Positions 1 through 10,757 of a stretch of DNA of 64,000 bases are shown here, piece after piece. How positions within the stretch are numbered: position 1 is the stretch's first letter; each line of letters starts with the position of its first letter. The notes beneath the pieces are model-generated. The model was not told where the DNA came from. It searched no databases and worked only from the letters and a program-made list of their open reading frames with translations. The stretch lies in assembly GCA_963556495.2 (NCBI GenBank), contig OY747710.1:4650501-4714500 (forward strand). Reading direction: 5' to 3'. The translations under genes and the position numbers were made by a program. This DNA comes from Valencia hispanica (taxonomy: Eukaryota; Chordata; Actinopteri; Cyprinodontiformes; Valenciidae).

Positions 1-623
1 ACACTGACCCTGCCCTTGATAAAACACAGTGGACCAACACCAGCAGCTGACATGGCACCCCAGACCATCACTGACTGTGGGTACTTGACACTGGACTTCA
101 GGCATTTTGGCATTTCCTTCTCCCCAGTCTTCCTCCAGACTCTGGCACCTTGATTTCCGAATGACATGCAAAATTTGCTTTCGTCCAAAAAAAGTACTTT
201 GGACCATTGAGCAACAGTCCAGTGCTGCTTCTCTGTAGCCCAGGTCAGGCGCTTCTGCCGCTGTTTCTGGTTCAAAGGTGGCTTGACCTGGGGAATGCGG
301 CACCTGTAGCCCATTTCCTGCACACGCCTGTGCACGGTGGCTCTGGATGTTTCTACTCCAGACTCAGTCCACTGCTTCCGCAGGTCCCCCAAGGTCTGGA
401 ATCGGTCCTTCTCCACAATCTTCCTCAGGGTCCGGTCACCTCTTCTCGTGCAGCGTTTTCTGCCACACTTTTTCCTTCCCACAGACTTCCCACTGAGGTG
501 CCTTGATACAGCACTCTGGGAACAGCCTATTCATTCAGAAATGTCTTTCTGTGTCTTACCCTCTTGCTTGAGGGTGTCAATGATGGCCTTCTGGGCAGCA
601 GTCAGGTCGGCAGTCTTACCCAT
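1..623 (-). pseudogene. Tc1/mariner transposase, N-terminal two thirds, broken
   Basis: This is the relic of the DNA-cutting and joining enzyme of the surrounding Tc1/mariner element. Reading the minus strand from the ATG at 623-621 gives MGKTADLTAAQKAIIDTL, a helix-turn-helix start, followed by a basic Arg/Lys stretch. Further on are GDRTLRKIVEKD and LFLDESKFC, the latter carrying the first catalytic Asp of the DDE/D triad. The frame is broken by TGA at 533-531, where an Arg codon would fit, consistent with CpG decay of CGA. Otherwise the frame stays open to the window edge. The catalytic C-terminus is outside the window. The protein cannot be made as it stands. Confidence 0.8.
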
Positions 624-954
624 GATTGCGGTTTTGAGTAATGAACCAGGCTGGGAGTTTTTAAAAGCCTCAGGAATCTTTTTCAGGTGTTTAGAGTTAA
701 TTAGTTGATTCAGATGATTAGGTTAATAGCTCGTTTAGAGAACCTTTTCATGATATGCACATTTTTTGAGATCGGAATTTCGGGTTTTCATGAGCTGTAT
801 GCCAAAATCATCAGTTTTAAAACAATAAAAGACCTGAAATATTTCAGTTGATGTGCAATGAATCTAAAATATATGAAAGTTTAATTTTTATCATTACATT
901 ATGGAAAAGAATGAACCATATCACAATATGTTAATTTTTTGAGAAGGACCTGTA
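1..954 (-). mobile_element. Tc1/mariner-superfamily transposon, right part (truncated by window start)
   Basis: The right end is visible: on the minus strand it starts TACAGGTCCTTCTCAAAAAA, a terminal inverted repeat known from a common fish mariner/Tc1 family, with a TA target dinucleotide at 953-954. An AT-rich untranslated stretch of about 330 bases separates the end from the transposase start at 623. The left end lies before base 1. Confidence 0.85.
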
Positions 955-1934
955 TTTCTTGAGTTGCCCTGTTGTGTTGACAAATTCGACTACTAAGACT
1001 TCAGTATTTATCCGGCATTGTGAGTATTTTTCAGAAAAAAGAAGTCGTGATAGATTGACAGATTATTTTCTTTTAATCAATGAGCGAATGATTTGATTGG
1101 CTAACCATTCAGCTACCCATGATGCTAACGTTATTCTTTGCCTCATTGTTTATTTTCTGCCTGAAACTCACCTGGATAATTTGACGCTAAAGCTGCAGGA
1201 TGTTAAAAAATCTGATGACACTGATGGCAACGCCTTTCCCTCCCTCCCATCTTTCTCACCTATGCTTCCAACACTTTTTGTGACCTTTGAGCACAGTCAG
1301 GTGTGAGCATCCATTGCATTGAATCGCTGTCCAACTGGCTCAATATGATACCCTGTCACAATATTGCAGCTCAGCCTTTCATTTAAATGGCATCAGAAAA
1401 CATGACGCCACAGTGTAATACTGCATCATACACAACTTGAACTTCATCACTGCATATCTTCATGGATTTTTTGTTAACATGTCCTAGAATTCTGCTACAT
1501 GAGAGCAGCAGGTGTCATTTCCACTACATAAACCTTTATTTGACTGAAATTAAAATCAGATTAATTTGGCCAATAAATATCTGACCACTTGGGGGCCACT
1601 TATAATGCATTAAAATGTATATCACACAGGCAACAAAACACACACATACCTCAAAGACCCGACGGGCTTGATGGTCCACAAAATGGAGTTCCTTTTCTCT
1701 TGTTTAGACTAACTGAACATGTAAATCCATTCATACATGGGAACAGAAGTGCAGCACTATTATAGCAGAATGTTAAGTGTAAAATTGTAACACTTGGAAT
1801 AAGGGATGACCAATATAATCAGCCTACAATTATTATCGTCCGGTATTGGCATTAAAATGGCATATCGGAAATAAACGCTATTTTGGTTTTTTTTTAAGGC
1901 ACGACTTTTATACCTTACTTTGCACATAATCAAT
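955..1934. other. Unassigned AT-rich intergenic sequence
   Basis: No gene or recognised repeat was found here. One weak exon-like stretch on the minus strand (about 1650-1700, followed by a good splice donor) is described under findings. Confidence 0.4.
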
Positions 1935-2200
1935 CGAACTGTATTTATAAAGCGCTTTTCATACAAGAGTTGCAACTCAAAGTACTTTACATATTAAAAT
2001 TACCCCACATAAACCATATTACCATCCCTCACCCACAGATTTAAAAGCATGATCACAGTTATACCCCCCTCCCCCCAACCCAACTCCCATGCACACAAAC
2101 ACTTAAGAACAACAATGGAACCGAACAAGAAAGATTTAAAAGATGGATCAAAGAAGCAATAGAAATAAAAAGACGTACACCCCCACCCTTAATAGAGACG
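1935..2200 (-). repeat. LINE/SINE 3'-end-type repeat, same family as 41298-41640
   Basis: The plus strand reads TTTATAAAGCGCTTTTCATAC, then AAAGTACTTTACA, then CCCCACATAAACC and a C-rich stretch with CCAACCCAACTCCCATGCAC. The same order of motifs occurs at 41304-41460, next to a (CAAT)n tract. The AAGCGCTTT...AAAGT-CTTTACA motif on the minus strand is typical of the 3' ends of fish LINE/SINE families, so this copy probably points left. Confidence 0.6.
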
Positions 2201-2676
2201 AAGGAGTCTACACTCTGGACCACAAATGGGACGCGGTGCTCAAAAAATGCGGGCAGCAGAGCAACATCGTCCTCTGCTGCCCGCACATAAACAGGGGAAA
2301 CTGAAGTCACATTAACACCTGTGGAAGCCCTGATGAAGGCAACAGTGCAGGCCGAAACAGTCAGCAAAAACAAGGTAAAAACATGATATTTGCTCCTCTG
2401 TGTATAAACAGAAGAAACAGAGAATATAGAAAGGGTGGTAGGTTCGAGTGATGCCACTGCTTGGTGCACACTTTTCCTCCATGTTGATCAACCTGCCGTA
2501 TTAAATGCTAAAATGTCTGAAGAACCTTAGTCTCATCTTTAGTTAATAGATGTCTATTTCTTCCCATAATAACCTACAGGAGGGATCAAGATCGGATGCC
2601 TAAACCACCTCAACTTGCTTATTTCAATGTGGAGAAGCGCTCCCCCCGGATGGTGAAGGTCTTTCTCCTATGTCTA

Positions 2677-3110
2677 AGGGTGCATTCACACCTGATAGCC
2701 TGGTAGACTCGATTGGGGACCAAAACTGCAACATTGTTGCTTTTTTTTTAGCTGGTGTGGTTTGCATTCCCACTGCTTTTGGTCAAACGTACCAAAGCTT
2801 TTGAGCAACATGTTTGTCTTCTCTCCTGTGGTGGTGCTGCACCAAGAAGCGCTGAACACAGGGGCATTTCCTGTTCCATGAAATGTAAATAAAGATGGAG
2901 GGGCATCAGATTTGAGCAGTTTTTGGATTGTTCTGTTGTCTTTGGCAAATGTTCCAGACAAGCAAAGGGCTCAGCATGAGCCGAGAACAAAGCAGAGCTT
3001 TTGCTGCACGGTTGTTTAGGTTTTATTTACCCTGAATGCCCTGCGCTATAGTCCATTTCCTGCTTTTGGAGCGTTCCCGAGCCGTTTGGCATTCACTTTT
3101 TTGAAAATCT
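2677..3110 (+). repeat. Non-autonomous DNA element, family B copy 1
   Basis: It starts AAGGGTGCATTCACACC, a terminal motif of a common fish miniature element, and shares long blocks with 50180-50692. The shared blocks include the stretch around CAGTTTTTGGATTG, the CTCAGCATGA stretch, and TGCACGGTTGTTT followed by AATGCCCTGCGCTATAGTC. The right end is not preserved. Confidence 0.6.
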
Positions 3111-3299
3111 GCTGTTTAAATCTACACCATACTTCACCGCCCAGTTCTGTTTATAGCACATAATTGTTTGTAAGAAGAAATACATCACTGACTAGTGTCT
3201 TTAAAATATGCCTCAACTTAAAAGTTGATCATAATGATAAAAGATATTCATACTATTTTGAAACAGCATATTAACTTGAACTGCAGCCAAAAATCTCAG

Positions 3300-3397
3300 A
3301 TGAGTTGAAAAGGAGGCGTCATGAATCCAGAGCAAGAGCGAAGAGAAGATCAAGAAGGAGGAAGTTCAAACCATCTCTTCCATCAATGATTGTAGGG
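3300..3397 (+). pseudogene. Rex1-type LINE, short 5' segment
   Basis: This segment matches the basic region before the endonuclease of the long Rex1 copy at 43350-43440: alternating AGAGCAAGAGCGAAGAGAAG and then GGAAGTTCAAACCATCTCTT followed by CCATCAATGAT. It would encode Arg/Lys-rich residues followed by KFKPSLPS. It is followed not by the rest of the ORF but by the element at 3398-3885. Confidence 0.6.
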
Positions 3398-3885
3398 AGC
3401 CTAAGTTACGCCCACCTACTTCTGCTTCATGGGTTTGCTACTCTCAAAAAATGTGAATGAGAGTCAATGGAGCGATAAAAGTTATTTTATTGAAATGTGC
3501 CATGGATTTAACATATGATGTCCGTGAATTAGACACATTTTTGATGCCGAGAAAGTGCTCATTTTCGACAGCCGGCAAAAGTTACTGTAGGTTTTTTGTG
3601 AAAACACGTAGTAGGAAAATAATCAGTCGAGTGACAGCCAAGTGCTAGCTAATGTTAGCTGACATCATATATGCGACTTATGATTTGTAGTCTTTCTAAT
3701 TACGAATTTTTACAAGCAAATAAATCACAAAACACATGACAAGCACACTCGAAACGGACACAATTAGTTATCATTTAAATTGAGGTACAACATATGTGTG
3801 ATTCAGGACATAAGGCAATAAAAAATTTTCACTCCAATTACTTTCATTCTTTTTCTTTCGGAAGCAGAGGAGAGTTAGGCTCCCT
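3398..3885. mobile_element. MITE-like insert inside the Rex1 remnant
   Basis: The insert is bounded by an inverted repeat: TAGGGAGCCTAA near 3395-3406, and its reverse complement TTAGGCTCCCTA at about 3874-3885. The ends also share CTGCTTC/GAAGCAG slightly inside. The interior is AT-rich and non-coding. The superfamily is not clear. Confidence 0.5.
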
Positions 3886-4180
3886 AAGCAAGTTGGATGC
3901 TTTGGAACCTCTAAAGGTTAGAAGGCAAAGGATTCTTCATAAAATGAAGAACATTATGGACAACCCTGAGCCTCCTCTTCAGACTATTATACAACAACAG
4001 AATGTTTTCAGTCAGAGGCCTCTTCAGATCTGCAGTATTACAGACTGCCGCAGGAGATCATCCCTGCCCACATCCATCAGCATCTACGACAGATTTTTGA
4101 AGAATCTTGGATAAAATGAGTTACAACAACATTTAATTTCCCTTTGGGATTATTATAGTATTTTTTCAATTTAATAGTTT
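3886..4180 (+). pseudogene. Rex1-type LINE, 3' end
   Basis: It matches the 3' end of the long Rex1 copy at 47430-47690: AAAGGATTCTTCATAAAAT, then ATGGACAACCCTGAGC, then CATCAGCATCTACGAC, and the tail motif AATTTCCCTTTGGGATT...AGTATTTTTT. The reverse transcriptase region between this piece and the one at 3300-3397 is missing, about 4 kb compared with the long copy. Confidence 0.7.
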
Positions 4181-6322
4181 AAAAAAAAATTTATATTTTA
4201 AAAATGAATTTGTCATTGTAATGAGAAAAAATAAAAAATGATTTCCATTTAGCACCAACTTTAACACAAAGGAGTAGTCAATAAAACTTGACACAAATCT
4301 GACAGAGTTTCCTCAGGTATAAATTGCTGACTGGAAAATGTTAGCGCTGCAGTAAATAATCTAAGCAGACCTGTAAGTAGAAGTTCCTCAACCAAATTTC
4401 AAAGCCTATCTGACCTTTTTAGTCTAGCTAATACATCACAAAGAGCTCAGCATTCTGTTTGCATGTTTTTGTGTTACATAAAGCCTGGCTGCGGGCATTT
4501 TGGGGTCATGATGATGTGGTTGGAAAACACTTGGACTATTGTGTCTGCAAGGCAACCCTTCACCCACATATAATGTCTGTGTGTGCCCAAACTGACAGTA
4601 GTGGGAGAATGTCAGCAATGTGGCTACCATGAAACAGCATACAAATACCACAAAAGAAAATCAACGTGAAGTATTAACTTGATGTCACTTTAGACCTCTT
4701 AAAAACAGGTGCAGGGGGGGTGACATATCAGTATCTGGTAGGACAAGACGTCTGGAAGTCTTAAAACATTTGGGCATTTAAAAGAAGGTAACAGAGGGAA
4801 GCAATTCAAGAAAACAAAACCTTATTATGTCGGCAGGGGAAAAAAGGCCTTTTTCCTGCAGAGTGCTTTGGTCGGGTGCATTTGTTTCTAAATGACACTG
4901 GTAAATATTAGATTCTCCTGAGTGAGGCCTGTAATTTCCACATTTTAACATGAGAACAAAGTGAGAAAACAAAATTAAAAGAGTGCATTTGGCACTTAAG
5001 TCATTCTCATCACCATCCAGCCATTTCAGAATAGGAAAGTAACTGGAAATGTCCTGATTTTGCATTACATTAATCTGCATTTAACTAACCCTGAGAAAAA
5101 AGGAAATGAAAATTAGGACTTCATGTTATTTAATTAAACTGGAAACTGGTGTTTTTGCGGGGAGCTATCATTTGGAAAGCAACTGCTGCCTCGTTTTAAT
5201 GTGGTAACGTTAGGAAGATACAATAGAGAAATCCTTGAATTGTGTGTGGGACTGCGTGAAAAGGAGGCTAAATTTGCCATCAGCTGTTGAGTGAGCTAGC
5301 TAACCTTTATGAGGTCCTCTGAGTGGAGGTAAAACACTACCACACAAGACTTACACACAGCGGCATGAGCCCACACAAAGAGAGGCACAAGCACAAAGCT
5401 GCACACATTCACTCAGGTAAGCAGAAAAATACAAAGAGCCATTCTTCTGAAATTTGGAGATGACAAATGGCTCAAATCTACCCTGAAAATGGAGGCACAA
5501 CAAATTAGGATTTGTTTAAAATTGTTGAAAAGCTTTTTTCTATTGGAAGTGCAGCAGTTCAAAATACTGGCGTCTGCTCAAACTATGCAAAAGAACAGGT
5601 TCATATATAAATGAGATATACAATGTCAGCAAAGTTGAATAAGATGTACAGTAATAGGTAGATCTTTATGTATAATAATCGTTGACATGAATGCAATTAA
5701 TTTTGTACTTTTAATGATCCATCTGACCTATCTTTTTTTTTGATTGTGACATTATGTTTTAACTTTAACAAATTTCCAAATCAAGAATTGGGTGCACAAG
5801 TTTGAATTCAATGCAAATTTACTCCAGTAGAGGAGGTAGGCAGGCAAATAAACACAGAGGGAGCTGAATAAAAACTCAGATAAACTACAAACCAAGCGGG
5901 GGGGAAACAACACTGATTGAAGAGAACTAAATCATATTGCACAAAGAACAGAACACAAGAATGAATAACAAACCAAAGACAAAGAGATGAACAACACCTT
6001 GTTCATCGCAACACATTTCTAGCAATAATGTGGACAGAGAAATTAACTGAAACATGGCAAGACCCAATGCACATAAAGACACAAGAAAATGATCAAAACA
6101 CAGACCTATGTAAACTAAAACATCGAAGGATCGTGACACGTTATTGGTTGGGTTCTAGGTTCAAGCATGTTTCCTGACAAAACTACCACAAACAGTGCTA
6201 GCTTTTTCCAGTGAGTTATTCTGTTTCAGTATACTTCACTACGACCTGTAGAACTTGTGTGATATGAAGTTATGTTTGTCACAACCACGTACTCCAGTTC
6301 TTGTGTTTTATTTGACATTTTA
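4181..6322. other. Intergenic sequence, nothing recognised
   Basis: AT-rich non-coding sequence. The short open frames here lack codon structure, family motifs or splice context. No repeat boundary was recognised. Confidence 0.4.
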
Positions 6323-6330
6323 GTATTTAT

Positions 6331-7393
6331 TAGGGTGGTCAAACAACTAAAAATGTTAATCTAATTAATCACAGGGTAGCTGTGAATTAATCATGATTAA
6401 TCACGATTAATTAACATTCCTGAATATGACTGAAAAACTGAAGTCTTCAGTGTAAATAAAGGGCAAAACCGGATGCCGTTGCTCTTTTTTTAAAGGAAAT
6501 ACAGGAGAGATGTACATCGCCACAAAACCTTTGTTTTGAACTCCACAATCATATTTAAACATGGCCCTTTTAACTTATTTATCTTTTAGCCAGTTGCTAA
6601 GGCAACTAACCAACTAACAGGTTAACATTTCCCTAATGTAAACCTGACCGTTTCTTATTATTATTGGACAACCCTGAGAATCCTCTTCATGGGACTATCC
6701 TAGAACAACAGTTTCGCTGCAGCACAGACTGCTACAGGAGATTTTTCCTCCCCCCAGCTATCAGGATCTACCACAACTCTTTGAAGAATTAAATAGTATG
6801 AGCTACAAAAACACTTATTTCCCCTGTGGCATCAATAAAGCATTTTTTAATTTAATTGTATTCTTCAGAACAACACAGGGATTATTTGCTTATCAACATG
6901 AGCGCAAATGGTGTTGAAACAAACCTTTACATAACTCCAGGTCCCACTGTTATTATTCGCAGTTATCTTGCAGATGCAGAGTTGGTTAGGTATGTTAGCT
7001 TGTTTGTTAGCCAAGGCTTACCTGATATGAAGTTATCGCTGCAGATTGTGACATTTTTAATCATCTGCTCGTTCCAATCGGCTCTTCTGATCGTTTACAA
7101 CACATGATCATGTCTCTTTCTGCAGACTAAACGTGCAGTAGAGCAGGGAGTGACGTAGACCGATAATCCTGCTATCTGACCTGCGACTGAGAAGAGACGT
7201 TTACATGAAACCGTGGATGCAGTTTGGGTCTGCCATGCTGTTTACGTGAGCAGATCTGAACGCAGCGCGAGCTGAATTGTAGGATAAACAGGGTGGGTCA
7301 TCCTGTGCATGCGTTGATTGCGTAAAAAAAAAAAATCGAGTTAATTTTACAAATTCATCGACCTGCTTTAACGCGTTCACTTTGACAATCCTG
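6331..7393 (+). mobile_element. Non-autonomous hAT element with perfect 8-bp target duplication
   Basis: The ends are TAGGGTGGTCAAA on the left and TTTGACAATCCTG on the right, an imperfect terminal inverted repeat of the TAGGGCTGTCAAAC type. GTATTTAT flanks both sides (6323-6330 and 7394-7401), the 8-bp target duplication expected of hAT. No transposase is present, so it would need an enzyme in trans. A Rex1 3' end sits inside it (6655-6850). A second copy lies at 53995-54690 on the other strand. Confidence 0.85.
6655..6850 (+). repeat. Rex1 3' tail embedded in the hAT element
   Basis: It reads TTGGACAACCCTGAGAATCC, then CTACAGGAGATTTTTCCTCC, and ends with TTCCCCTGTGGCATCAATAA. This is the 3' end of Rex1 as seen at 47460-47680. 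The copy at 53995-54690 carries the same tail at the same internal position, so it was present before the element multiplied. Confidence 0.75.
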
Positions 7394-7589
7394 GTATTTA
7401 TTATTAAAATATTTTAGAAGGCAAAAATTCATCCAAATCCCGGCTGTAGAAGTTTTGCAAAATTGCACCTAGAGTGGTAGACACTGAAACACCAGTGCTA
7501 CCATCCAGTTTCAAATACGGAGACTAAGATGGGGCTGGACAAAAAAAAAAGAAGAAAAAACACCTGCTGCAAAATCAACACCTTCAAGT

Positions 7590-7725
7590 ATCCCTGATTT
7601 TCATACCTCATTTGAATCACAAGATTCTTAGCTTTCTGATGATGCTTTATATGTATATGTACATAGAAAGAGTGTCACCAAAAAATTCATGTTTGACCCG
7701 GAAGTACATAAATGTCCCACCCATG
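7590..7725 (+). repeat. Repeat A, 3' fragment (copy 3)
   Basis: The stretch GAATCACAAGATTCTTAG followed by ATGTATATGTACATAGAAAG and AGTGTCACC matches 12590-12665, the 3' part of repeat A, at lower identity. No coding potential. Confidence 0.55.
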
Positions 7726-8689
7726 CAAAGTAAGAACTTAGGAGAACACTTTAATGTATGTTATGTAATTGTGCAAAATAAAAATAAAAAACAACACTTA
7801 ATGCAATGACTGAAGTAAACTATTTATTCTTAATATACTTTGCAGACACAGATGTTTCTAAACATACAATCCATCTTTTGATGGAACATGACCCGTTTCA
7901 GCATCATGATGGTGAGGAGACAGAGAAAATCTCTGAGCTTAGATAAAGAACCCGCTTTCTGAAACCGACCTCCATTAACCATCCGCCGACAATCCTGGGC
8001 TACTTATTCTTGGATGCGCTCAGAAAACCTGAATTAAAATGGCATGACAAAAATAGCAAACATGTTCAAACCAAACAGTATCATCAACGTAGGCCGGGGA
8101 ACATTTGCTCATAAAACTATGTTAGCTAAAGTCAGCTGTGGCATCATAGTAAAAAAAATACTACCTACCATTTTTTTTAGGACTTCACATGTCAAAAGAA
8201 GTTGAATGTTCTTCTATCTCTGTCTGTGATTCCTTTTTTGCATGTTTTTACATGTTGCACTGCGTTTTTGTCCACTACTTTGTAGTTTATGTAATCGAAA
8301 GAATTCACTGTTGGGAGCATAGTTGTCATTTGGCTGCAGCGCTGTATAGAGAGACAGTGGGCTAGGATGGCTTCTTTTTTTAAATCTAGCAATTTGATTG
8401 GCTGTTCTGCAGTCTCTTAGGACCACCTTGGAATTATTAAACGTATCCTTACAGCTTGAAACAATTAGACATTGATCCAAATACACATCATAGTTAGTTT
8501 GAGTGGGTGAAGTCCTCTGACATTAAGCTCCTGGAAATACCTCGACCTCAACAATAATGAAAAAGAATGGATAATGCTTAAAAGCTAGTAGGAAAGTGGT
8601 AGTGAAACAAACTTTTCTAATGCCTTTCTTAGTGTACTATTATGGCTAAAAATATAGCTCTTCTCAAAATCTGCTGCTTGCCTGGCCAT

Positions 8690-8830
8690 CGGATAGATTA
8701 CTTATCAGAACATTACACACAGCAGGGCTTTGTTTTATCTACATGACCTACTGTCCTAGATGAAGTCACTAAAACAGGGAATAAATAATCCAATCCTAAT
8801 TACATAGGAAATATTCCATAACAGTAGCAA
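8690..8830 (+). repeat. Interspersed repeat shared with 59935-60060
   Basis: Both copies contain ACTGTCCTAGATG, then CACTAAAACAGGGAATAA, then an interrupted CATA-AT-TTCC stretch, in the same order and orientation. The family is not recognised and no terminal repeat was found. Confidence 0.5.
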
Positions 8831-8999
8831 TGAAGTATAAGCAGACTGGAAATCTGACTGTAATTATGTGTCAACAATGTTTCTTCCAGGAATTAGTGAG
8901 TGACGTTTGTGTTGTTTTCCAGCACCAGCAACTGGAAGCTGAATGGAAGGAGCACCGCCATCACTACAGTGTCCCACAAAAATGCTAAAATGAAGTTAT

Positions 9000-9577
9000 T
9001 TATCCAATATCATCTTTTGTTTTCACACATACAAAAGGGTATAAAAGGGCAAATAAAAACAAGAACACATGAAACCAAGAGAAACTTCAGGGTTAGAAAC
9101 AGCGGCTCTACGAAAAAAAGAAACTCTGCAGCGGTGATTAAACCATTAGACTAGCTGTGCGCTATAATCTCTCCCACCTCACCTGTGTAACTCATGCAAC
9201 GTCCAATCAGCTGGCTCAGGTAACAGCTAATTAACTAATTAACAGTAGGGCAGTCTGAAATATTCATTTCTTATCCCAGATTTTCTTGACTTTGCCAGAA
9301 AGCTTAAGTATCGATGTTGCAGTTTCATAAAAAGAAAATATTTAGACTGTTATATTTATTTGTTTTATGTTATTATATGGATTTTTTTATGTTATCCAAT
9401 AACAATTTGTTGGAAGATGTATTGCAAGTACAGATTCATTCTAAATGTCATTACACAAAAACGTCTTTTTGTTTTTCACTTTGCTTTCTGACTGAACCGA
9501 AAATTAACCGAACCATAAAATTGAAACCAAGCTATGTACCGAACCGGGATTTTTGGCGTGCCGTTACTCCCCTACCA
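9000..9577 (-). repeat. hAT element fragment, same family as 27821-28977
   Basis: On the minus strand the end reads GTAGGGGAGTAACGGCACG, then CCGGTTCGGTACAT. Internal blocks around AGCTGTTACCTGAGCCAGCT and ACACAGGTGAGGTGGG match 28190-28260. The other end is missing or too decayed to place. Confidence 0.6.
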
Positions 9578-10650
9578 CTTCTCCATTAATTAACATTTTT
9601 GTTATAAATGACTTCAACTGATTTGAGTAGCTGATGATCCAGTTAAAATGATGGGATCAGATCTTCGTAAAAAATATTTCTGTTAGCTCTGGATGTTACC
9701 TAAAAGGGTTCTGACCCCATCTCTTCTAATTTACTGTGAAAGGAATTAGCATGAAACAGGATTTATCCCGATGGCCACGCGGATGACATCCATTAAACTG
9801 TCACTGCGAATGAAGCCAGTTTTCTAATGGAGACCCTGCTGTTTATCAAAACGCTTTCTACTTTTCGTTGTAATTCAGTTCTCTTCCATTTGTTAGAAAA
9901 ATTTCATTGCCACCCATACACGCTCTAAAATGGTAAAAGTTTGAAATACCCATCCCCAGCCAGGTGGTGGCAGGGATGCTGACATTAACAGGATAGGAAA
10001 AATTCCCAGAAAGAACACCATGAGGATGGCTTATGTTGTGTAACCTTTTTCCAAAACAATTGTAGCTTGTGTTTTGCTTTGCATCATCATTCTCTTCTCC
10101 TGTATAACTGGTAATAAACTTGACCTACAGATTTCTGTTGTGAGTTGGAGCAATATAGAATAAACTGAATTGAGCTAAATATTAACCCAGGAGGTAGAAT
10201 TTCTGGCTCCAAAAATGTGAACAAAAAAATCAAATGTGTGATTTGAAAAGCGGGACGTTTCTGACCTTAAATCTAACATTTCTGTTCTGCACATAAAAAG
10301 TGGCCATACTTGTAGTCATGAATTAATTATCTGCACTTCTGTCAGTTTGTATCTCTTTATTTCAGACACACATCGACTGCACAGCCTCCGTCGGCCGGGT
10401 TTGCTACTCACTTCTCATTTTTAACCTCAACTCTTTAAGAATTCTCTGTCTTAAATTTAAAACAGTAAAAGTCACTGGGAATTTATGTCAAATATCTTTA
10501 CAGCGTTCAAGCTTTAAAAATGGATTGTGCAAAAATGAAAGTGGAAGAAAGGATCAAAAAAGAAGTTTAGAAATAAAGGGAAGAAGTTTAGAAAGAAAGG
10601 ACACAAAGAGAATAAAAGTAGGACAAAAAGGAAAGGCAGGACACAAGGAA
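9578..10650. other. Intergenic sequence, nothing recognised
   Basis: Non-coding AT-rich sequence. A purine-rich low-complexity run (AAAG/GAAG repeats) occupies about 10540-10640. No gene evidence. Confidence 0.4.
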
Positions 10651-10757
10651 GGGAGGGCCTGGGGGGGGCCGGGCCCACCCATTCAGGTATGAGCCCAGCC
10701 CAGAACAGATTACAACGTCTATGGAAATTAAGTTGCAACCATGCAATGTATTGACCA

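Noticed and set aside
2059..2469. 136-codon minus-strand open frame as a gene
   Set aside because: It lies over a LINE/SINE-type repeat and has no family resemblance or plausible start context.
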